From Spirosoma fluviale (GTDB lineage Bacteria > Bacteroidota > Bacteroidia > Cytophagales > Spirosomataceae), in contig NZ_OCNH01000008.1 of the NCBI RefSeq assembly GCF_900230225.1, forward strand, positions 124,001 to 188,000: a DNA stretch of 64,000 nt, read 5' to 3'. Below are positions 53,395-61,568 of the stretch, piece after piece; the first letter of the stretch is position 1; every line of letters starts with the position of its first letter. A program made the translations under genes and the position numbers. The notes under the pieces were generated by a model. That model was not told the DNA's origin. It made no database searches and saw only the letters and a program-made list of their open reading frames with translations.

Positions 53395-54894
53395 TTAATT
53401 AAAACTAAGCGGTTTGTTTTGGTAAAAATCTAAAATTTTTGTTCGAAATACATAATCGTACTTCGCCTGCACCAGACTGGCCCGCGCCCGATCCAGATTC
53501 GTTTTGGCAATGCTGTAATCAGTTGCGTTGATAGCACCGGCATTTAACCGGCTCTCTGCAACTTGAAACGCTTTTTCCAGCGAGGCAACCTGCACCTGAG
53601 TGGCCCGGTATCGATTGGCCCCGGCTTTAACCTGCGTATAAGCGGTTTCGATCTGCTGACGTAGCGTCAGACGGGTGTTCAAAGCCGTCAATTCGGCGTT
53701 CTGCTGCTGGATTTTAGCCGTAGTAATGCGGTTTCGCGACAAATTTCCCTGAAAGATTGGAACCCGCAGAAACAGCGAAACAGACTGGCTAAAGTTGTTT
53801 CTCAACTGCGTACCATACGAGATACCGGTACGGTCATACCCTGGTGCCGATGTGTTGATGGGAATTTGGGTACCCGTTACCGGATCCGTGATAAAGCCAA
53901 TTGTTTGTTGTGTAGACTGGCCGTTGGGAATCGCCGTACTGGCGGCACTAGAATAAATGGTGCTAAGATTTCCGTTTAATGATAACGTTGGATAAAGCCC
54001 GCCTTTGGCAACCTGTACCCCTAAATTGGCGCTTTTAACCCGCAGATCAGCTCCTTTAATTTCGGGAAGGCTTACAGAAGCCACATCATAAAGTTGCTGT
54101 ACAGAAGCGGTATACGGGTCTAAACCTGGATCGGGAACGGTAATTGGCTCCACATCAAAATCCTGATTGATGGATACGTTCATGGCTTGCAGCAAAGCAA
54201 CCTTGGCCAGATCAAGCGTGTTCTGGGCATTCACAATTTCCAGTTCATTGCTGGCTAACGTAGCCCGAAGTTCGAACAGATTGGCTTCCGGAGCAGACCC
54301 CGCATTGACCAGACGTTGCGTACGGTCGAGTTGGGCACGCGTCACATCGGCCTGGCGTTGCGCCACGGCTAATTGCTCCGTACCGGTCAGCACATTCAGG
54401 TAGTTTTGAGCAACCGTTAATGAGACATTGTTTTGCGTAGCGTTTAACTCCTGCTGGCCAGCCTGTAGTGCAATTTCATTTTGCCTAACCGTACTACGCA
54501 ACACCCCACCATTGTAAAGCGTCGCCGAGGAATTAAGTTGAAAACTGCTGGAGTTAATCGTTTGCTGGACGAATTCGTTGGATTGAGGGTTAATACTACG
54601 CCCCCCGTTCAACGATTGGTTGCCCTGGAAAACGGCGGTTGGCAATTGATTTAGCCGCGCCTGTTGCAACTGCAACTCACTGTTGGCAATCGTTAACCGC
54701 CCCTGCCGAATCTGAAGATTATTCTGCTGGGCAATATCAATACATTGCTGTAGGTTTACCCGAGCCGGTGCAGTTGCTCCAGTGCCCGGCGACACGGCCG
54801 AGACAGTACTCTGTGCGTATGTTGCCGACAAATTTGCCGTTACTAATAGGGCTACTATTACCCGCATCTGTTTCCACGCCACTTGCATACACAT
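53395..54894 (-). CDS. TolC-family outer-membrane efflux protein
   Basis: 499 residues; signal peptide MRVIVALLVTANLSATYAQ beginning at residue 10, so ATG 54867 may be the true start. The mature part has the two repeated helical halves: NLQQCIDIAQQNN at the start and a second half from about 245, with long Ala/Gln-rich coiled helices (RTQRLVNAGSAPEANLFELR). Forms a trimeric duct through periplasm and outer membrane. Upstream of the adaptor gene and divergent from the class IV aminotransferase. Confidence 0.93.
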   Translation of the reverse strand: MCMQVAWKQMRVIVALLVTANLSATYAQSTVSAVSPGTGATAPARVNLQQCIDIAQQNNLQIRQGRLTIANSELQLQQARLNQLPTAVFQGNQSLNGGRSINPQSNEFVQQTINSSSFQLNSSATLYNGGVLRSTVRQNEIALQAGQQELNATQNNVSLTVAQNYLNVLTGTEQLAVAQRQADVTRAQLDRTQRLVNAGSAPEANLFELRATLASNELEIVNAQNTLDLAKVALLQAMNVSINQDFDVEPITVPDPGLDPYTASVQQLYDVASVSLPEIKGADLRVKSANLGVQVAKGGLYPTLSLNGNLSTIYSSAASTAIPNGQSTQQTIGFITDPVTGTQIPINTSAPGYDRTGISYGTQLRNNFSQSVSLFLRVPIFQGNLSRNRITTAKIQQQNAELTALNTRLTLRQQIETAYTQVKAGANRYRATQVQVASLEKAFQVAESRLNAGAINATDYSIAKTNLDRARASLVQAKYDYVFRTKILDFYQNKPLSFN

Positions 54895-54969
54895 ACTATT
54901 TGATGGTTCAATGTTACAAACTTACCTTCGGCGCGACTATCGTTTTGGGATAAACGGCGCAAACTAAGC

Positions 54970-55803
54970 ATGTTTCTGGTTTATAATTCGGATATACTAC
55001 ACGAAAGCGATTTTCGACTTTCGGTAAACGACCGCGCTTTTAGTTATGGCGACGGAATTTTTGAAACAATTCGGTACGAATCGAATCGGATTTGGTTCTG
55101 GCGTAACCACTTCGCCCGGCTTTCTGCGGGCATGGCGGCATTGCACCTAACGCCCCCCGAAAACTTTACAGCTGACGGGCTCCATCAAACACTTTTACGG
55201 CTTCTGGATGCCAATGGGCTTTCGAATCAGCCCGCCCGGATTAAGCTTCAGGTCTGGCGACAGGCTGGTGGCTTATACACGCCCAAAACAAACAGCGTAA
55301 ACGTCCTCCTATCGGCCTTACCGGGTAATCCATTCTCTATTTCAGAAAAAGCGCAAACCGGCATTTATGAGGAATTTCGATTAGCGCCCTCCCCTCTTTC
55401 GGCCTACAAAACCCTAAACGCCCTCCCCTACGTACTGGCCGGTGTATATAAAGAACAGCACGCACTCAACGATGTGCTGCTGCTCGATACAGAAGGTCAT
55501 ATGGCCGAGTGCCTGGCCTCTTCCCTGTTCTGGTACACCCGAAAAACACTCTATACCCCTTCACTCAGGACGGGCTGTATTGACGGGATTATCCGTCGGC
55601 AGTTGCTTCGTCTTGCGCCAGACCTGGGGATTCCTGTTCATGAGGGCCTATACAAGCCGGACGTACTCCAACAGGCGGAAGCCGTGTTCTGCGCCAATGT
55701 TATGGGGATTCAGTGGTTGAATCAGGTAGACAGCTACATCATAAACACATCGGTAACGACTAAAGAACGCCTTGAGTCTTTATTGAACCAGCTTCATATC
55801 TGA
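54970..55803 (+). CDS. PLP-dependent class IV aminotransferase
   Basis: 277 residues. NDRAFSYGDGIFETIRY near residue 20 and YKTLNALPYVLAGVYK with the PLP-binding Lys, plus TGCIDGIIRRQLL and NVMGIQWL toward the end. This class covers branched-chain aminotransferases, D-amino-acid aminotransferases and aminodeoxychorismate lyase (pabC); the short length and pattern fit the pabC/D-aminotransferase end, not decided. Its last 24 bp overlap the end of the convergent ABC ATPase gene. Confidence 0.9.
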   Translation: MFLVYNSDILHESDFRLSVNDRAFSYGDGIFETIRYESNRIWFWRNHFARLSAGMAALHLTPPENFTADGLHQTLLRLLDANGLSNQPARIKLQVWRQAGGLYTPKTNSVNVLLSALPGNPFSISEKAQTGIYEEFRLAPSPLSAYKTLNALPYVLAGVYKEQHALNDVLLLDTEGHMAECLASSLFWYTRKTLYTPSLRTGCIDGIIRRQLLRLAPDLGIPVHEGLYKPDVLQQAEAVFCANVMGIQWLNQVDSYIINTSVTTKERLESLLNQLHI

Positions 55804-56466
55804 TGGCTCCAGCCAGCCGTCTTTAAGCCGGATCACCCGCGACCCATATTCAGCATTCAGTTCCGAGTGCGTCACCTGAACGATGGTTACGCCATCTTTC
55901 TGGTTCAGTTCGCGGAATAGCTCCATTATGTCGCGGGCCTGGTCCGAGTGCAGATTACCCGTTGGCTCATCGGCAAAAATAACGGCGGGTTCGGTGGCCA
56001 GAGCGCGGGCAATACCTACCAACTGCTGCTGTCCACCCGATAGCTGCGATGGAAACAAATCTTTCCGGGCAACGATGTTAAACCGATCGAGCAGTTCGGC
56101 CACGCGGCTTTTCCGCTCCGACCCACTCAGGCCTTTGTAGAGCAACGGCGTTTCGATGTTCTCATACACCGTTAGTTCATCAATCAGGTGGTAAGCCTGA
56201 AAGACGAAGCCGATCTGTGTCCGGTGGAGTTCCGTGCGTTTTTTCTCGGAAAGCTTTTGCACGGGCTGGTCATCGAGCAGGTATTCGCCTTCGGAGGGTT
56301 CTTCCAGTAAACCCAGAATATGCAGCAGGGTTGACTTACCGGAGCCCGAAGGGCCCATGATGGATACAAACTCTCCCTGGGCAATTTCCAGGCTGATATT
56401 CCGCAACACATATACCCGACCGAAGCCCGCAGGGTAGTACTTGGAAACGTTGTTAAGTTGAATCAT
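55780..56466 (-). CDS. ABC transporter ATP-binding protein, MacB/LolD type
   Basis: 228 residues. Walker A GPSGSGKST at about 38-46, signature LSGGQQQ at about 142-148, Walker B VIFADEPTGNLHS at about 161-173, H-loop HSE. The EYLLDDQPV and ELTVYENIETPLLYKGLS segments fit the LolD/FtsE/MacB group that pairs with FtsX-like permeases. The nearest such permease in the window is at 33934-36387. Overlaps the aminotransferase tail by 24 bp, tail to tail. Confidence 0.93.
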   Translation of the reverse strand: MIQLNNVSKYYPAGFGRVYVLRNISLEIAQGEFVSIMGPSGSGKSTLLHILGLLEEPSEGEYLLDDQPVQKLSEKKRTELHRTQIGFVFQAYHLIDELTVYENIETPLLYKGLSGSERKSRVAELLDRFNIVARKDLFPSQLSGGQQQLVGIARALATEPAVIFADEPTGNLHSDQARDIMELFRELNQKDGVTIVQVTHSELNAEYGSRVIRLKDGWLEPSDMKLVQ

Positions 56467-56515
56467 AATTAGTTACTTTTGAAAAGGTTTTTTTACCCTG
56501 GCTAATTCGTTATTT

Positions 56516-56668
56516 ATGGATATTTCCCAAAGACTTGATTCGTATGTACATGATGATCAGGGCGCTTATACTCCGTTTGACCATCAGCGTATTATTGCAA
56601 CCGGTGGTCTTACAGAACAGACCTCCTTTTCGACACTTCTTGATCTGGATTTAAATTCTTTTCTCTAA
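56516..56668 (+). CDS. Possible 50-residue ORF
   Basis: From ATG 56516: MDISQRLDSYVHDDQGAYTP, then DHQRIIATGGL, ending ...LLDLDLNSFL. Coding-like composition with a Tyr/Asp-rich centre, but no recognised family and no signal. May be a small protein or the front of a lost gene. The remaining ~180 bp before the GIN gene show no gene. Confidence 0.35.
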   Translation: MDISQRLDSYVHDDQGAYTPFDHQRIIATGGLTEQTSFSTLLDLDLNSFL

Positions 56669-56850
56669 TGGCTCAAGTGACGTGCCAGAATTACAAGCAA
56701 TTAATTAACAACCACTTACTAATAAATACTTCACCTGCAACGTCCGCTTACGGACAAAGATACCGTTGAAACCGGACACCTTTTTCTGTTCACAATGCAA
56801 CGAAACCTCCTTTTTTACCATCTTCCTCTAAATCTAAAACCATTCTTCCT

Positions 56851-57549
56851 ATGAAAGCAATCGCTTTAGTAGTTTTCATGCTCACCACGGGCATGCATGC
56901 CACCAACACCGACTGGAAAAAAGAGCGTACCGTTTCTGACTTCAAAGGGCTGAGCGTTAACAGTGGCATCGACGTTTATTTGACCCAGGGTAACTCAGAA
57001 AAATTGACCCTTGAGGTAAAAGGTTATGATGAAGATCAGGTTATTTCCAGGGTTCGAAATGGCGTTCTGGAACTCAACATCGACCGAAAAGGCATGAACT
57101 GGAATATTGGCAATAACAAGCATGTAAAAGCCTACATAACCTTCAGGCAGTTAGACAACCTACAGTCGGGTGGCGGATCGGACGTTACAGGCCAAGGGAC
57201 ACTGACCTTCAAAGACTTAAACCTCGGCGCGTCGGGTGGTGCCGATGTAAAGTTGACGCTTAAAGCCGACGAACTCAACGTTGAAGCCTCAGGCGGGGCC
57301 GACGCCACCCTACAAGGCTCAGCCCGGACGCTCAATGCCAGTGGCTCCGGCGGGGCAGACCTTGACGCCCGTAAACTGTCGGTCGAAATTTGCAATGCCA
57401 ATTCATCGGGCGGGTCGGATGTATACGTTAACGCCAGCAGAGAACTGACAATGAAAGCGTCCGGCGGGTCGGACATTTATTATTCTGGCTCCGCTAAAGT
57501 TCTGGCCAGCAGCAAATCGGGCGGGTCAGATATTACCCGCAGAGACTAG
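56851..57549 (+). CDS. Secreted head GIN domain protein (DUF2807)
   Basis: 232 residues; signal peptide about 1-17. The domain is a right-handed beta-helix-like GIN fold beginning VSDFKGLSVNSGIDVYLTQG and carrying a repeated SGG(S/A)D motif about every 16-20 residues from 107 on (GGGSDV, SGGADV, SGGADA, GGADLD, SGGSDV, SGGSDI, SGGSDI). GIN-domain proteins are exported in Bacteroidota; the function is unknown, adhesion has been suggested. Separated from purK by a 15-bp inverted repeat. Confidence 0.9.
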   Translation: MKAIALVVFMLTTGMHATNTDWKKERTVSDFKGLSVNSGIDVYLTQGNSEKLTLEVKGYDEDQVISRVRNGVLELNIDRKGMNWNIGNNKHVKAYITFRQLDNLQSGGGSDVTGQGTLTFKDLNLGASGGADVKLTLKADELNVEASGGADATLQGSARTLNASGSGGADLDARKLSVEICNANSSGGSDVYVNASRELTMKASGGSDIYYSGSAKVLASSKSGGSDITRRD

Positions 57550-57567
57550 GTGCCGGAATTAGTGCAG

Positions 57568-57637
57568 TAAGTGCAGTGAGTATAGCAGGTAAAATCAGTA
57601 GTTTTGCAATAGAAACATAGTGTACTCACTGCACTTA
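57568..57637. repeat. 15-bp inverted repeat between GIN and purK genes
   Basis: TAAGTGCAGTGAGTA (57568-57582) faces TACTCACTGCACTTA (57623-57637), loop 40 nt. The left arm is preceded by a second imperfect copy of AGTGCAGTAA. Between codirectional genes. Confidence 0.7.
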
Positions 57638-57659
57638 GTACAACTCACTCTATTACCAC

Positions 57660-58799
57660 GTGACTCCTACAATCGGTATCCTCGGCGGTGGCCAGCTTGG
57701 CCTGATGCTTCTACAAGCCGCCATTGACTGGAATCTCCGCGTTCATATTCTCGACCCCGACGCCGAAGCACCCTGTCGGCATTTATGTACCCGGTTTACG
57801 CAGGGCTCACTGACCGATTACGATACGGTGTACCAGTTTGGGCAGTCTGTCGACGTGCTGACCATCGAGATTGAGCGCGTAAATGTCGACGCCCTCGAAG
57901 TCCTCGAACGGGAAGGCAAGAAAGTATTTCCGCAACCCGCCGTTATTCGGATCATTCAGGATAAACGGCTTCAGAAGCAGTTCTACCGCGACCACAATTT
58001 ACCCACCGCCGACTTTATCCTAACCGAAAACCGGGCCGATGTCGCTCTGGCCGAAATCCATCAGCCCGACATTTTACCCGCTTTCCACAAACTGGGACGG
58101 GATGGGTACGATGGCCGGGGCGTTCAGCGGATTGCTTCCGTGGCCGATGTGGGCAAAGCCTTCGATGCACCGGGCGTGCTGGAAAAAGCGGTTGATTTCG
58201 AGAAAGAACTCGCGGTTATTGTTGCCCGTAACGAACGGGGCGAGGTGCAAACGTTTCCAACAGTTGAAATGGTCTTCCACCCGGAACTCAACCTGGTTGA
58301 ATACCTGTTTGCCCCCGCCGAAATTTCGGAAGAAATTGACCGGAAAGCGCAGGAAATAGCCCGTCGTACGGCCGATGCCTTTGGCATTGTGGGCCTGCTG
58401 GCCGTTGAGCTATTCCTGGACAAACTGGGAAATGTATTGATTAACGAAGTCGCACCCCGCCCGCACAACAGCGGACACCACACCATCCGGGCCAATGTCA
58501 CCTCGCAGTTTGAGCAGCACTGGCGGGCCATCCTCAACTACCCGATGGGCGATACCAGCATTTACCAGCCAGCCGCCATGGTGAACCTGCTGGGCGAAGA
58601 CGGCCATACTGGTCCGGCGGTGTATGAAGGACTGGAAAACTTACTGGCCATGCCCGGTGTGTTCCCCTTTTTCTATGGCAAAGCCATTACAAAGCCTTTT
58701 CGCAAAATGGGCCATGTAACGGTCATGGACGATTCGCTGGATGCTCTACGTGAAAAAGTAGCCGTGGTACAGAAAGGCATTCGAGTGATAACGACGTAG
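57660..58799 (+). CDS. purK: N5-carboxyaminoimidazole ribonucleotide synthase
   Basis: 379 residues from GTG 57660 (no closer ATG keeps the conserved opening). ATP-grasp enzyme: ILGGGQLGLMLLQAA near the N-terminus, KRLQKQFYRDHNLPTADF, HKLGRDGYDGRGVQRI, NEVAPRPHNSGHHTI in the catalytic core. It makes N5-CAIR from AIR, bicarbonate and ATP in purine synthesis. The usual partner purE is not in the window. Its TAG stop lies inside the inverted repeat at 58796-58874. Confidence 0.97.
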   Translation: MTPTIGILGGGQLGLMLLQAAIDWNLRVHILDPDAEAPCRHLCTRFTQGSLTDYDTVYQFGQSVDVLTIEIERVNVDALEVLEREGKKVFPQPAVIRIIQDKRLQKQFYRDHNLPTADFILTENRADVALAEIHQPDILPAFHKLGRDGYDGRGVQRIASVADVGKAFDAPGVLEKAVDFEKELAVIVARNERGEVQTFPTVEMVFHPELNLVEYLFAPAEISEEIDRKAQEIARRTADAFGIVGLLAVELFLDKLGNVLINEVAPRPHNSGHHTIRANVTSQFEQHWRAILNYPMGDTSIYQPAAMVNLLGEDGHTGPAVYEGLENLLAMPGVFPFFYGKAITKPFRKMGHVTVMDDSLDALREKVAVVQKGIRVITT

Positions 58800-58874
58800 A
58801 GACGCAACCCTTTGCGTCTCCTATGCGTCAGCCAAAGCCATCCGGTCAGGAGACGCAAAGGGTTGCGTCTCTAC
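58796..58874. repeat. Nested inverted repeat, 27-bp perfect arms (REP-like)
   Basis: Arms 58796-58822 and 58848-58874 are exact reverse complements; each arm is an internal palindrome (GAGACGCAA-CCC-TTTGCGTCTC). The 25-nt loop holds GCGTCAGCC, the reverse complement of the GGCTGACGC word in the 50421 element. Between convergent purK and FAH genes; the purK stop codon lies inside it. Confidence 0.88.
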
Positions 58875-58900
58875 ATAAATTCCCTGCGGTTAAAAAAATA

Positions 58901-59737
58901 TTAGGCCACTACATTTTCCAACGTGCCAATTTCACCAATGGTAATTTTAACCACATCGCCCGATTGGAGCGTGAAGCTATCCGGGGGTACAATGCCGGTG
59001 CCAGTCATCAGGAAGCAGCCGAAAGAAAAGGAGCATTCGCGGTAGAGATACGAAACAAGTTCGGTATGCTGCCGCTTCATCTGGTTAATGGCAATGTTGT
59101 TGGTAAAAGCCGTTTGTCCATCCCGGATGATCTCCAGCTCTATCTGGGTTTCAGGCGCAATGGGCGTTTCGGGCACGTACAGGCATGGCCCGAGAGCCGC
59201 ACTGCCATCGTAACTTTTGGCCTGGGGCAAATACAATGGGTTTTCACCTTCGATGCTCCGCGAGCTCATGTCATTGCCGCAGGTGTAGCCCACAATTTTA
59301 CCTGACGAGGTTATGAAGAGTGTCAACTCCGGCTCGGGCACATTCCAGGTCGAGTCGGCACGGATGCGAACCTTATCGCCGGGGTTGACTACACGCTCGG
59401 GGGTCGATTTAAAGAACAATTCGGGCCGTTCTGCGTCGTACACGCGGTCGTAAAAATTATCTCCTCCCGACTTTTTTGACTCCTCCATCCGGGCATTGCG
59501 GCTGCGTAAGTAGGTAACGCCCGAAGCCCACACTTCCTGCCGACCGATGGGGGCCAGTAGCCCGGAAGTTGTAGCAGCCTGGTATTCATCCGATGGCTCG
59601 GCAACCGCAGTCAGGGTGTTTAAAAATTCATGTAAATCATCCCGATTGATTAGCTCATCCCAGTTATCGACGGGGACGGAATAAAATTTATTTTCTAGTT
59701 CAACGACAATGCCGGAGCGGGTTTTGTATAGTTTCAT
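58901..59737 (-). CDS. Fumarylacetoacetate hydrolase-family protein
   Basis: 278 residues from ATG 59737 (ATG 59746 is an alternative with three extra residues). Metal-binding motif PEPELTLF near residue 138, then VGYTCGNDMSSRSIEGENPL and DGSAALGPCLYV, GCFLMTGTGIVPPDSF and SGDVVKITIGEIGTL at the end, all typical of the FAH C-terminal domain. Family members cleave beta-diketo acids or dehydrate sugar acids; YLPQAKSYDGSAALG resembles 2-keto-3-deoxy sugar acid enzymes, so sugar-acid metabolism is the better guess. Confidence 0.9.
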   Translation of the reverse strand: MKLYKTRSGIVVELENKFYSVPVDNWDELINRDDLHEFLNTLTAVAEPSDEYQAATTSGLLAPIGRQEVWASGVTYLRSRNARMEESKKSGGDNFYDRVYDAERPELFFKSTPERVVNPGDKVRIRADSTWNVPEPELTLFITSSGKIVGYTCGNDMSSRSIEGENPLYLPQAKSYDGSAALGPCLYVPETPIAPETQIELEIIRDGQTAFTNNIAINQMKRQHTELVSYLYRECSFSFGCFLMTGTGIVPPDSFTLQSGDVVKITIGEIGTLENVVA

Positions 59738-59825
59738 AGCGCACAAACGAAGCGGTAATTGGTCGACAAATAGACCTATTTATCCCTTAAAGGTGTTATA
59801 TTGGTTAGTTTACTGTCAACCCGAG

Positions 59826-60518
59826 ATGCTGCAAAAAACACGGGGTATTGCCCTCAGCTATATTCGTTACCGCGAAACGTCCATTATTGCCCGCGTGTAT
59901 ACCGAAGAATTTGGCTTGCAAAGCTACATTGTCAACAGTGTGCGGACGGCCAGGAGCAAGAATAATAAAATCGCTCTTTTTCAGCCGCTTACCTTGCTGG
60001 AAATGGTCGTTTATTACAAAAGCGACCGCGACCTGACTCGTCTTTCGGAAGTTAAAACGAACTATCCTTTTCAGAGCCTGCCCTTCGAAGTAGGCAAGTC
60101 AACGATTGCGATGTTCGTAACGGAAATGCTTAATAAAGTGTTGAAAGAAGAGTCAGGCAGCCCCGTATTGTTCCGCTTTCTGGTGGAGTCGGTGGTTTTT
60201 CTGGAAGAAGCGACCACGAACTACGAAAACTTTCACCTTACGTTTCTGCTAAAGCTTTCCTCTTTTCTGGGATTTGGACCCGAATCGGCCCGTGAATTTG
60301 AAGACCAGCTTCGGGAAAACGCCTATCCTTTCCTGCCCGATGAGGAAATGGATACGGCGCTGAATATCATGCTCCGGCAACCTTTTGGCACACCTATTAA
60401 GCTCAGCCGCTCCGCCCGCAACGAACTGGCAGATGCCCTGGTTTCGTACTACCACATTCATATCGACTCGCTGGGCGAAGTGAAATCGCTGCCGGTACTG
60501 CGGGAGGTATTTGGGTAG
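59826..60518 (+). CDS. recO: DNA repair protein RecO
   Basis: 230 residues from ATG 59826 (MLQKTRGIALSYIRYRETSI, the RecO OB-fold opening); an upstream in-frame ATG at 59709 overlaps the divergent FAH promoter region and is rejected. Contains GLQSYIVNSVR, FQPLTLLEMVVYYK and a helical C-terminal part. RecO loads RecA with RecR in recombination repair. The last segment has no clear zinc-binding cysteines, as in many Bacteroidota RecO. Convergent with lptB. Confidence 0.95.
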   Translation: MLQKTRGIALSYIRYRETSIIARVYTEEFGLQSYIVNSVRTARSKNNKIALFQPLTLLEMVVYYKSDRDLTRLSEVKTNYPFQSLPFEVGKSTIAMFVTEMLNKVLKEESGSPVLFRFLVESVVFLEEATTNYENFHLTFLLKLSSFLGFGPESAREFEDQLRENAYPFLPDEEMDTALNIMLRQPFGTPIKLSRSARNELADALVSYYHIHIDSLGEVKSLPVLREVFG

Positions 60519-60524
60519 CACTAT

Positions 60525-60611
60525 GTACCCACGGGCTTTAGCCCGTGTTTTGCAGACGATTATCATACAAAAACACGGGCTAAAGCCGAACGCGGCCCGG
60601 CCCGTGGGTAC
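60525..60611. repeat. Inverted repeat with palindromic arms, right arm expanded
   Basis: Left arm 60525-60551 contains the palindrome ACGGGCTTTAGCCCGT; the right arm (60570-60611) is its complement but carries a 15-bp GC-rich insert. Outer ends GTACCCACGGG and CCCGTGGGTAC pair perfectly. Same nested architecture as the repeats at 50421 and 58796, between convergent recO and lptB, without the GGCTGACGC loop. Confidence 0.75.
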
Positions 60612-60617
60612 GTTATA

Positions 60618-61349
60618 TTACACTTTCCTTTTCAATTCAAAATGCTGACCCAGGTACACCCGACGTACCTGCTCGTCGTTGGCCAATTCTTCGGCAGTGC
60701 CCTGTTTGAGAATTTTACCTTCAAAAAGCAGATAGGCCCGGTCAGTAATGGAGAGGGTTTCGTTTACGTTGTGGTCGGTGATGAGGATACCGATATTGCG
60801 GTGTTTGAGTTTGGCAACAATGCTTTGAATGTCCTCAACCGCAATGGGGTCAACACCCGCAAAGGGTTCATCCAGCAGAATGAATTTCGGGTCAACGGCC
60901 AGCGCGCGGGCAATTTCCGTCCGACGGCGTTCGCCACCGGATAGTACTTTTCCCTTACTCTTCCGAACGTGCGTCAGGCTGAATTCTTCAAGCAGTTCTT
61001 CTACCTTTTCCTTCTGTTCTTTTTTGGGCAGATTGGTCATTTCGAGAACGGCCAGCACGTTTTCTTCTACCGACAAATCCCGAAATACGGAGGCTTCCTG
61101 CGCCAGATACCCCAGCCCAAGCCGAGCCCGTTTGTACATGGGTAGGTTAGTCACATCCAGATCGTCGATGAACACCTTACCGCTGTTCGGCTTTACCAGC
61201 CCCACGGCCATGTAAAACGAGGTTGTTTTACCAGCGCCATTCGGTCCCAGAAGCCCAACAATTTCGCCCGTTTCCACTTGGTACGATACATTGTTGTTGA
61301 CTAACCGGGACCCGTATTTTTTAATTAAATTTTCAGTTCTGAGAATCAT
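60618..61349 (-). CDS. lptB: LPS export ABC transporter ATP-binding protein LptB
   Basis: 243 residues from ATG 61349 (MILRTENLIKKYG). Walker A GPNGAGKTTS, LGYLAQEASVFRDLSVEENV (typical LptB), signature LSGGERRRTEIARAL, Walker B FILLDEPFAGVDPIAV, H-loop ITDHNVNETL. It powers transport of LPS from the inner to the outer membrane with LptFG. Upstream on the same strand is recJ, 219 bp away. Confidence 0.96.
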   Translation of the reverse strand: MILRTENLIKKYGSRLVNNNVSYQVETGEIVGLLGPNGAGKTTSFYMAVGLVKPNSGKVFIDDLDVTNLPMYKRARLGLGYLAQEASVFRDLSVEENVLAVLEMTNLPKKEQKEKVEELLEEFSLTHVRKSKGKVLSGGERRRTEIARALAVDPKFILLDEPFAGVDPIAVEDIQSIVAKLKHRNIGILITDHNVNETLSITDRAYLLFEGKILKQGTAEELANDEQVRRVYLGQHFELKRKV

Positions 61350-61568
61350 GTGAATGCGTTCACTAACCATCAGCCCACACAGCTACCGCTGCCAGCGACG
61401 ATTACAAAGTTCGCGGTAATCGGACCCACCGCCAACTATTTTTAGTTTCAGAAGGGACGATCGCGCGTTTATTAACAAAATTTAGGTAAAAACTGTGCGA
61501 AGTGAGAGACAGACGCTGGCTGTTTGATTTGGTAAGTGAACAAACTGCCGGAGCCTGTTTGGGCCTTT

